Origin: an uncultured Collinsella sp.
GTDB lineage: Bacteria > Actinomycetota > Coriobacteriia > Coriobacteriales > Coriobacteriaceae
Length of the DNA stretch: 32,011 nt
NCBI GenBank assembly: GCA_902467875.1
Contig: CABQWP010000017.1
Span: 1-32,011 of the forward strand
Reading direction: 5' to 3'
Shown here piece by piece: positions 16,247-22,090 of the stretch (positions within the stretch are counted from its first letter, which is position 1; every line of letters begins with the position of its first letter). A model generated the notes under the pieces. It saw only the letters and a list, made by a program, of their open reading frames with translations, had not been told where the DNA came from and made no database searches. The position numbers and the translations under genes are program-made.

Positions 16247-16279
16247 GATGCGACAAAGGGACGGCCCCTTTGTCGCATT
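16247..16279. repeat. TGTGACAAAG-type intergenic palindrome, copy 4 (compensated variant)
   Basis: ATGCGACAAAGGG faces CCCTTTGTCGCAT. Compared with the other copies, T to C in the left arm is matched by A to G in the right arm, keeping the pairing. It fills the gap between the OFA transporter and the Gfo/Idh/MocA gene. Confidence 0.85.
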
Positions 16280-16308
16280 CCACCGGTCACCAGTATTAAG
16301 GAGTCGAA

Positions 16309-17349
16309 ATGTCTGAGCTCAACCCCGTCCGCATTGCCGTTATCGGCGCCGGCGCCATGGGCCGCAACCACATCCGCTTTGTCACCGAAGAGCCCGAGGC
16401 CGAGCTCGTCGCCATCGCCGACGCCTTTGAGGGCGCCCGCGCCACGGCCGAGGCCGCCGGCGTGCCGTTTTACACCGATCCCGCCCAGATGATGGACGAG
16501 GTCAAGCCCGAGGCCGTCATCATCGCCACCCCCAACGACCTGCACCTGGGCGTTGCCCGCGAGGCTGTGAAGCGCAACATCGTGCCGCTGGTCGAAAAGC
16601 CGATCTCCAACGACCTGGAGGATGCCCAGGCCTTTGCCGCCGAGGCCGAGACCGCCGGCGTGCCCGTGCTCGTGGGTCAGCACCGTCGCCACAACCCCTT
16701 CGTCAACAAGGCCAAGGAGATCATCGAGTCCGGCGAGCTGGGCAAGCTCACCGTGTCGAGCTTCCACTACATGATCTATAAGAACGACGAGTATTTCGAT
16801 GTCGAGTGGCGCCGCAAGAAGGGTGCCGGCCCGATCCTGGTCAACCTGGTGCACGACGTCGACCTGCTCCGCTACCTGCTGGGCGAGCCCGTTGCCGTCC
16901 AGGGTATGCAGTCCAGCGCCGCCCGCGGTTTTGAGACCGAGGACTCCGCCGTGGTCAACGTCCGTTTTGCCGATGGCGCGCTCGCAAGCATGACCATCTC
17001 CGACGCCACCGCCAGCCCCTGGAACTGGGAGGCCACCGCTCGCGAGGATCCGCAGTACCGCCCCTTCGACGCCGACGCCTACTTTATCGGCGGCACTAAG
17101 GGCGCCCTGTCGCTGCCCCGCCTGCACCAGTTCTCCTACGACGGCGCCTCTAACTGGCACAAGCCGCTGCAGATGGAGATTCCGGCCGTCGACCCGGCAC
17201 TGCCGCACAAGATGCAGCTCAAGCACTTTGTGAAGGTTGTCCGCCGCGAGGTCGAGCCCGTCGTGACCCCCGCCGATAACGTCAAGACGCTCACGCTGCT
17301 TAACGCTATCAAGGAGGCCGCCGAGACCGGCCAGCTCGTCGAGCTGTAA
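16309..17349 (+). CDS. Gfo/Idh/MocA-family oxidoreductase
   Basis: A 346-residue NAD(P)-dependent dehydrogenase. The Rossmann loop is GAGAMG (13-18), the family Lys is in EKPIS (Glu96-Lys97-Pro98), and the substrate region has VNLVHDVDLLRYLLGE with His182, Asp183 and Asp185. Family members oxidise or reduce hydroxyls of sugars, inositols and sugar acids. AAGGAG stands eight bases before the ATG. It closes the SDR/OFA cluster despite the palindrome between genes, and a strong terminator follows, so the three genes probably form one unit. Two different dehydrogenases with one transporter suggest successive oxidation or epimerisation of a polyhydroxylated compound; this is inference. Confidence 0.9.
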   Translation: MSELNPVRIAVIGAGAMGRNHIRFVTEEPEAELVAIADAFEGARATAEAAGVPFYTDPAQMMDEVKPEAVIIATPNDLHLGVAREAVKRNIVPLVEKPISNDLEDAQAFAAEAETAGVPVLVGQHRRHNPFVNKAKEIIESGELGKLTVSSFHYMIYKNDEYFDVEWRRKKGAGPILVNLVHDVDLLRYLLGEPVAVQGMQSSAARGFETEDSAVVNVRFADGALASMTISDATASPWNWEATAREDPQYRPFDADAYFIGGTKGALSLPRLHQFSYDGASNWHKPLQMEIPAVDPALPHKMQLKHFVKVVRREVEPVVTPADNVKTLTLLNAIKEAAETGQLVEL

Positions 17350-17422
17350 CGCTTTAGGGCGGGCCGCGGCAGAAACCCCATGCCGAACCCTTCGGTCCGC
17401 CACCAACAAGCCCCTCTTCTTT

Positions 17423-17457
17423 GCCCCGCGAGCAGCCTCCTGCCCGCGGGGCTTTTT
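17423..17457 (+). terminator. Rho-independent terminator of the SDR-OFA-Gfo/Idh cluster
   Basis: GCCCCGCG pairs with CGCGGGGC over a 14-base loop, followed by five T. It lies 74 bp after the last stop codon. Confidence 0.9.
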
Positions 17458-17520
17458 GCTACCTTGCCGACGATTTTTCTGGGGCGGGGGCCATTTTGCG
17501 CCTCAGTCTGATTCGTTCGC

Positions 17521-17676
17521 CACGAAATGGGCCTATCTACTACGTTTAACCGATCGCCCTTAACCATGCCAAATTTCGCGAAATAAAAACCGCAGGTAGA
17601 CGACTTGCCGATTTTCGGAAAAACCAGGCATGGTCAGCCCCTACGGGTAAAACGTAGTAGATAGGCCGTTTTCGTG
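17521..17676. repeat. 156-bp element with 27-bp terminal inverted repeats
   Basis: The ends 17521-17547 and 17650-17676 are reverse complements with two mismatches; the core is CCTATCTACTACGTTT. Inside are a second pair, ACCATGCC (17563-17570) with GGCATGGT (17627-17634), and the perfect 12-bp palindrome ATTTCGCGAAAT (17573-17584). It occupies most of the 411-bp gap 17350-17760, the rest being the terminator and the tex leader. It has no coding capacity worth reporting. It resembles a MITE or a large REP structure. Confidence 0.8.
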
Positions 17677-17760
17677 GCGCGGCCCCAAAACAGCCTTTTG
17701 GGACGGGTGGTATCCTTGGTAGCCCTGTGTCGCAAACGCACCTTAAACGCAAGGAGTCCC

Positions 17761-19908
17761 ATGGATCTTATCGCCCAGCTCGCCCGCGAGCTCAACCTTA
17801 AGGCCGCCAACATTGAGGCGGCCGTCAAGCTCATCGACGAGGGCAACACCATCCCCTTTATCTCGCGCTACCGCAAGGAAGCAACGGGCGGCATGGACGA
17901 CGTCGCCCTGCGCGCACTCGACGAGCGCCTGTCCTACCTGCGCAATCTTGAACAGCGCAAAGAGGACGTCATTCCGCTCATCGATGCCCAAGGCAAACTC
18001 ACGCCCGAACTCGAGCAGCAGATTCGCGAGGCCACGCAGCTCCAGCGTGTCGAGGACCTCTACAAGCCCTACCGCAAAAAGCGTATGACCCGCGCGCAGA
18101 AGGCCCGCGAGGCAGGCCTGGAGCCGCTCGCCAACATGATCATCATGCAGGCATCCGCCAAGGGCAGCGCACTCGACGCCGCCGCAGCCTACGTCAACGA
18201 GGAGGCCGGCTTCGACACGCCCGAGAAGGCGCTCGCCGGCGCGGCAGACATCGTGGCCGAGACGGTGGCCGAGGACCCCGAGAACGTCGCCGACCTGCGC
18301 GCCTTTACGCAAAACACCGCCGACATCGTCGTCGAGGCCACCGACCCCGCCGAGAAGACCCCCTACGAGCCGTACTACAGCTATGATGAGCCGCTGCGCC
18401 GTATACCCAACCACCGCGTGCTGGCTATCGACCGCGGTGAGCGCGAGGGCAAGCTCCGCGTGCGCGTGAACGTCGACGGCGCTGCCGCCACGGCACGCCT
18501 CGGCAGCCGTTGGCCCCGACGCCAGGGCGTCTTCGCGCCCGTCTTTGACGCCGCCATCGCCGACGGTTACAAGCGCCTCATGGCCCCCTCGCTGGAGCGC
18601 GAGGCCCGCGCCAAGCTCACCGTCCGCGCGCAGACCGAGGCCATCAATATCTTTGCCAAGAATCTCGAGGGCCTGCTCTCGGCACGCCCCGTGCGCGGCG
18701 CCCGCGTGCTCGCGCTCGATCCGGGCTACCGCACCGGCTGCAAGGTCGCCGTCATGGACGAGACCGGCAAGCTGCTCGACCACAGCGTGGTCTACCCCAC
18801 CAAGCCGCGCCACGACGTCGCCGGCACCAAGCGCGAGCTCGCCCGCCTCGTCAAGAAGGACGGCGTCAACACCATCGTCATCGGCAACGGTACCGCCAGC
18901 CGCGAGACCGAGGAAGTCGTCTCGGAGTTCATTGCCGAGCAGGCGCCTGGGCTGCGATACACCATCGTCAACGAGGCCGGCGCATCGGTGTACTCCGCCT
19001 CCGAGCTCGCCAGTCAGGAATACCCCGATCTGGACGTCACTGTGCGCGGCGCCATGAGCCTGGGCCGCCGCCTGCAAGACCCGCTGGCAGAGCTCGTCAA
19101 GATTCCGCCCCAGTCCATCGGCGTGGGCCAGTACCAGCATGACCTTGACCAGACCGAGCTCTCGCGTACCCTGGGCCACGTGGTGGAAGACGTCGTCAAT
19201 CGCGTGGGCGTCGACGTAAACACCGCGAGCGCAAGCCTGCTGGGATACGTATCGGGCATCACGCCGAGCGTGGCCAAGAACATCGTGGCCTACCGCGAGG
19301 AAAACGGCGCCTTTACCGATCGCCGCCAGCTCAAGAAGGTCCCCAAGCTGGGACCCAAGGCATACCTCAACGCCGCGGGTTTCCTGCGCATCAGCGGCGG
19401 TAAGAACCCGCTCGACGCGACGAGCGTCCACCCCGAAAGCTACGAGGTGGCCACGTCCGTCCTGGAACGCGCCGGCGTTAAAGCCAGCGAGCTCAGCCGT
19501 GGCGGCGTGCCCGACATCGAGCGCCGCCTGGGCAGTATCTCGGCGCTGGCAAGCGACCTGGACTGCGGCACCCTGACGCTCATCGACATCGTCAACGAGC
19601 TCAAGAAGCCCGGTCGCGACCCGCGCGACGACGCACCCGAGGTGGTCTTTAGCCGCTCAGCGCTTTCCATCGACGACCTGGAGCCCGGCATGGAACTCAA
19701 GGGCACGGTGCGCAACGTTGTGGACTTTGGCGCCTTCGTCGACGTGGGCGTGCACCAGGACGGCCTCGTACACATCTCCAAGCTGGCCAACCGCTTTGTC
19801 AAGCACCCGAGCGACGTGGTGCGCGTCGGTGACACGGTCAAGGTGTGGGTCGAAAAGGTCGATCGCGACCGCAAGAAGATCTCGCTCACCATGGTACAGG
19901 GGAAGTAA
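17761..19908 (+). CDS. tex: Tex family RNA-binding transcription accessory protein
   Basis: A 715-residue cytosolic nucleic-acid-binding protein, similar in length to Bacillus YdcI. Order of domains: helical Tex N-terminal part (about 1-300) with GNTIPFISRYRKEATGGMDD, YqgF/RNase-H-like domain from about 316 (VLALDPGYRTGCKVAV), helix-hairpin-helix region about 480-545 (NTASASLLGYVSGI... KVPKLGPKAYLNAAGF), and a C-terminal S1 domain about 640-712 (GTVRNVVDFGAFVDVGVHQDGLVH). The ATG at 17761 follows AAGGAGTCCC; an upstream reading to 17674 would run into the inverted-repeat element. In other species Tex affects toxin expression and transcript processing. It is a single gene, convergent with transaldolase. 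Confidence 0.96.
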   Translation: MDLIAQLARELNLKAANIEAAVKLIDEGNTIPFISRYRKEATGGMDDVALRALDERLSYLRNLEQRKEDVIPLIDAQGKLTPELEQQIREATQLQRVEDLYKPYRKKRMTRAQKAREAGLEPLANMIIMQASAKGSALDAAAAYVNEEAGFDTPEKALAGAADIVAETVAEDPENVADLRAFTQNTADIVVEATDPAEKTPYEPYYSYDEPLRRIPNHRVLAIDRGEREGKLRVRVNVDGAAATARLGSRWPRRQGVFAPVFDAAIADGYKRLMAPSLEREARAKLTVRAQTEAINIFAKNLEGLLSARPVRGARVLALDPGYRTGCKVAVMDETGKLLDHSVVYPTKPRHDVAGTKRELARLVKKDGVNTIVIGNGTASRETEEVVSEFIAEQAPGLRYTIVNEAGASVYSASELASQEYPDLDVTVRGAMSLGRRLQDPLAELVKIPPQSIGVGQYQHDLDQTELSRTLGHVVEDVVNRVGVDVNTASASLLGYVSGITPSVAKNIVAYREENGAFTDRRQLKKVPKLGPKAYLNAAGFLRISGGKNPLDATSVHPESYEVATSVLERAGVKASELSRGGVPDIERRLGSISALASDLDCGTLTLIDIVNELKKPGRDPRDDAPEVVFSRSALSIDDLEPGMELKGTVRNVVDFGAFVDVGVHQDGLVHISKLANRFVKHPSDVVRVGDTVKVWVEKVDRDRKKISLTMVQGK

Positions 19909-19917
19909 ACCGCCAAA

Positions 19918-20133
19918 GCAGGGGTACCCCCTGTAGTGACGTGCAAAATCGCGAGTATTCTGCAAATTCCACCGTTCCGGATGCCCCTCAGAGGCGAAAA
20001 AGCAAAAAACAGCCCCCGTTTTAGCGTCGTCAGAGCCAAAACGGGGGCTGTTCCGTGCTTCACCCAACTGGTAAAAGCCTTTACCTTGCTGAATACTCTC
20101 AATTTTGCACGGCGCAGGCGGGGGTACCTTTGC
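19918..20133. repeat. 216-bp nested inverted repeat at a convergent gene boundary
   Basis: The outer arms 19918-19960 and 20091-20133 can be paired over 43 bp without gaps; the inner 20 bp (GTGCAAAATCGCGAGTATTC on the left) match at 18 of 20 positions and GGTACCCCC is also shared. Nested inside is the stem at 20009-20051. The 381-bp gap 19909-20289 contains this element, the second palindrome at 20188-20259 and a remnant of the transaldolase 3' end; no intact gene is seen. Confidence 0.8.
20001..20051 (-). terminator. Rho-independent terminator, minus strand
   Basis: ACAGCCCCCGTTTT (20009-20022) and its exact complement (20038-20051) form a 14-bp stem. On the minus strand it is followed by GTTTTTTGC, a good T-tract, so it should stop transcription of the transaldolase transcript. 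The plus-strand side is less T-rich, but it may also slow tex transcription. Confidence 0.8.
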
Positions 20134-20134
20134 C

Positions 20135-20178
20135 CACGGCAGGATATGGAAACCAAGCGCCAACTTGCTGGCAAGCTC
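20135..20178 (-). pseudogene. Remnant duplicate of the transaldolase 3' end
   Basis: From about 20135 to 20178 the sequence parallels 20291-20334, the last codons of the transaldolase gene, with small gaps: ACGGCAGGATATGGAA against ACGGCAGAATATGGAA and GGCAAGC against GGCAAAGC. Read on the minus strand it gives LALGFHILPW against the real IAALGFHILP-stop. It is too short to be a gene. It may be the trace of a lost paralogue or of an insertion that copied the gene's tail. Confidence 0.5.
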
Positions 20179-20187
20179 GTGTCGGCA

Positions 20188-20259
20188 GCCCCGGCCTTTC
20201 CTTTGCCTGGCGCGACCCTCGCGAAGCGCGTGAGCGATAGGGAAAGGAAAGGCCGGGGC
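20188..20259. repeat. G+C-rich palindrome with 17-bp arms
   Basis: GCCCCGGCCTTTCCTTT (20188-20204) and its exact complement (20243-20259) flank 38 bases that contain a second small stem (CGCGAC / GCGCG). It lies 30 bp beyond the transaldolase stop, between that gene and the remnant copy of its tail. No T-tract follows. Confidence 0.8.
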
Positions 20260-20289
20260 GAGCAGCCCGCGGCGTAGCCAGTGTTCGCG

Positions 20290-20994
20290 TTACGGCAGAA
20301 TATGGAAGCCCAAAGCGGCGATATCCTTGGCAAAGCCGCGCACGGTGTCGAGCGAGACCTCGTACGGGTCACGGCCGATGTTCTTGCGCTTGGCCAGGAT
20401 GCCGTTGGGCACCGTGATGATCTGGCAACCGCAGGCCTCGGCCTGGTAAATATTGATGAGCTCGCGCGTGGACGCCCACAGGACCTCACAGTTGGGCTTG
20501 GCGGCGGCCTTCTTGACCGACTCCGTCACAAACGGAATGGGGTCGACGCCGGTATCGGCGATACGGCCGGCAAAGAGCGAGATGATGGACGGCGTCTCGG
20601 CGTCAACGGCCTCGACCATCTCGTCGACCTGCTCGGGCGTAAAGATAGTGGTGACGTTGACCTTGATGCCATCGGCCGAAAGCTTGCGGACCAGCTCGGC
20701 GGTGGACTCGCCCTTGGTGGTCACGCACGGAATCTTGACGTAGACGTTCTCGGCCCAGGTAGCGATCTCGCGCGCCTCGACCTCCATGGTCTCGACGTCG
20801 TCGGCAAAGACCTCAAACGAGACGGACACATCGGTGATGTGGGCCAGGACCTCCTTGGCAAACGCGCGGTAATCCGTCACGCCGCCCTTCTTCATAAGGG
20901 ACGGGTTGGTCGTGAAACCCTGAACGTTGCCGTTCTCGTACATGTCGAGCATGCCCTCGAGGTTTGCACCGTCAGCGAACACCTTGATTGCCAT
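20290..20994 (-). CDS. Transaldolase / fructose-6-phosphate aldolase-like protein
   Basis: A 234-residue class I aldolase of the small TalC/Fsa-type transaldolases. The Schiff-base Lys is Lys87 in VYVKIPC, and GFTTNPSLM (26-34) and TTIFTPEQ are family marks. Residues ISLFAGRIADTG form the phosphate/substrate region. It either transfers a dihydroxyacetone unit between sugar phosphates (pentose phosphate pathway) or splits fructose 6-phosphate; sequence alone cannot separate these. ATG 20994 follows AAAGGAATCAGGCAG. A HAD phosphatase gene lies upstream on the same strand with a 193-bp gap, enough for its own promoter. Confidence 0.92.
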   Translation of the reverse strand: MAIKVFADGANLEGMLDMYENGNVQGFTTNPSLMKKGGVTDYRAFAKEVLAHITDVSVSFEVFADDVETMEVEAREIATWAENVYVKIPCVTTKGESTAELVRKLSADGIKVNVTTIFTPEQVDEMVEAVDAETPSIISLFAGRIADTGVDPIPFVTESVKKAAAKPNCEVLWASTRELINIYQAEACGCQIITVPNGILAKRKNIGRDPYEVSLDTVRGFAKDIAALGFHILP

Positions 20995-21014
20995 CTGCCT
21001 GATTCCTTTCGCTT

Positions 21015-21060
21015 GCACATGGGCGTTAAACTGCTAAACACTTTACCTACGTTTATCAAG
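21015..21060 (-). promoter_or_regulatory. Possible promoter of the transaldolase gene
   Basis: On the minus strand TTGATA is followed after 17 bases by TAGCAG. The -35 is good and the -10 weak. A small dyad (AAACACCTCAGTGTTT, near 21100) lies further upstream. Confidence 0.35.
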
Positions 21061-21187
21061 GCGTGAGCTGCGGTTTTTTATCTTCTCGGCGAACGGTATA
21101 AACACCTCAGTGTTTGGATTGATAAATCGATTGAGCATGCAAAAGCAAAGAGTCGCAGTTTGAGCAAACGTCAGAACGTGGGATTCA

Positions 21188-22015
21188 TTAGATGAGGCCG
21201 AAATGCTGCATCGCTGTGACGGTGCCGTCGTGTGCGACATCATCAGTCACGTAGTCGGCGAGCGCCTTGACCTCGGGCATAGCGTTGCCCATGGCCACGG
21301 CCGTCTCGACAGCGGCGAGCATACCCAGATCGTTGCCGGAATCGCCAAAGCCAAAGGTGCGCGCGTTGCCGGTGCGACCCAGGTATTCCAGCGCTCGCGC
21401 CACGCCCACGCCCTTGTCAATGCCCTTGGGGCTCAGCTCGCGATTCTGGCCACCGGTGTTGCACAGCTCAAACTCGCGATCGATAAAGCCGTCATCGTTG
21501 GCTACGCGAGCCAGGTAGCTCGCGACGATGCACACCTTGCCCACGCGCAGACTGCCGTCGACGCGCATCTCCTCGGCGTTGTGCACCACAGAAGTGCCGA
21601 TCAGAGACGACTGCTCAACACCCGCGGGTTCCAGGGCAAAAGTAGCCACGTTGGTCTCGAAAAAGGCCTCAATCCCTGCCGCGGCCATACGGCGCGCAAG
21701 CTCCTCGATAACGTCCTCGTCAAAGCAGTCCTCATGCACCACGCGACCCTCGACCTCGAGCGTGGCGCCCGCCATGGCAACGACACCCGCAGGCTCCAAA
21801 GCACGCAGGCCATCGGCAATCAGCCACAAGGGACGACCCGTGCAGATAAACGCCTTGTGCCCTGCGTCGCGCAGACGATGAAACGCCTCGATCACCGCCT
21901 GCGAGGGGCGAACCGCCGAAAAGTCCTTATCGGTCATATCGTCGGGATCGAACGACGTTAGCGTGCCGTCCACGTCAAAAAAGAGCACAGCGGGTTCGGG
22001 ACACGCATCAATCAT
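21188..22015 (-). CDS. Cof-type HAD-IIB family hydrolase
   Basis: A 275-residue haloacid-dehalogenase phosphatase. Motif I is FFDVDGTLT with nucleophile Asp14 and Asp16, motif II is ICTGR (Thr), motif III Lys lies in SPKGIDKGVG, and motif IV is GFGDSGNDLGML. A C2 cap inserts between motifs II and III. Such proteins dephosphorylate sugar phosphates, pyridoxal phosphate or flavin precursors with Mg2+; the substrate is not visible. ATG 22015 follows AAAGGAACCCAT. It diverges from the RlmKL-like gene with 75 bp between starts. Confidence 0.93.
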   Translation of the reverse strand: MIDACPEPAVLFFDVDGTLTSFDPDDMTDKDFSAVRPSQAVIEAFHRLRDAGHKAFICTGRPLWLIADGLRALEPAGVVAMAGATLEVEGRVVHEDCFDEDVIEELARRMAAAGIEAFFETNVATFALEPAGVEQSSLIGTSVVHNAEEMRVDGSLRVGKVCIVASYLARVANDDGFIDREFELCNTGGQNRELSPKGIDKGVGVARALEYLGRTGNARTFGFGDSGNDLGMLAAVETAVAMGNAMPEVKALADYVTDDVAHDGTVTAMQHFGLI

Positions 22016-22057
22016 ATGGGTTCCTTTCGAGGATAAGGGCAAACGAAACATCCATCA

Positions 22058-22063
22058 TATAAT
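22058..22063 (+). promoter_or_regulatory. Perfect -10 hexamer upstream of the RlmKL-like gene
   Basis: TATAAT lies 28 bp before the start codon. No convincing -35 is found at the usual distance, so the promoter may need an activator or use another contact. The transcript leader would be very short. Confidence 0.45.
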
Positions 22064-22090
22064 GGAGCGACGCAACCAGAGAGGTCACCC

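Noticed and set aside
14848..17409. An 853-codon open frame on the minus strand, opposite the OFA transporter and Gfo/Idh/MocA gene
   Set aside because: It mirrors the third-position C/G bias of the real plus-strand genes, reads as low-complexity Gly/Asp/His/Arg, and has no recognisable motif. The same applies to long shadows at 9501-11165, 17743-19431, 23267-24721, 25405-27213 and 27738-29429.
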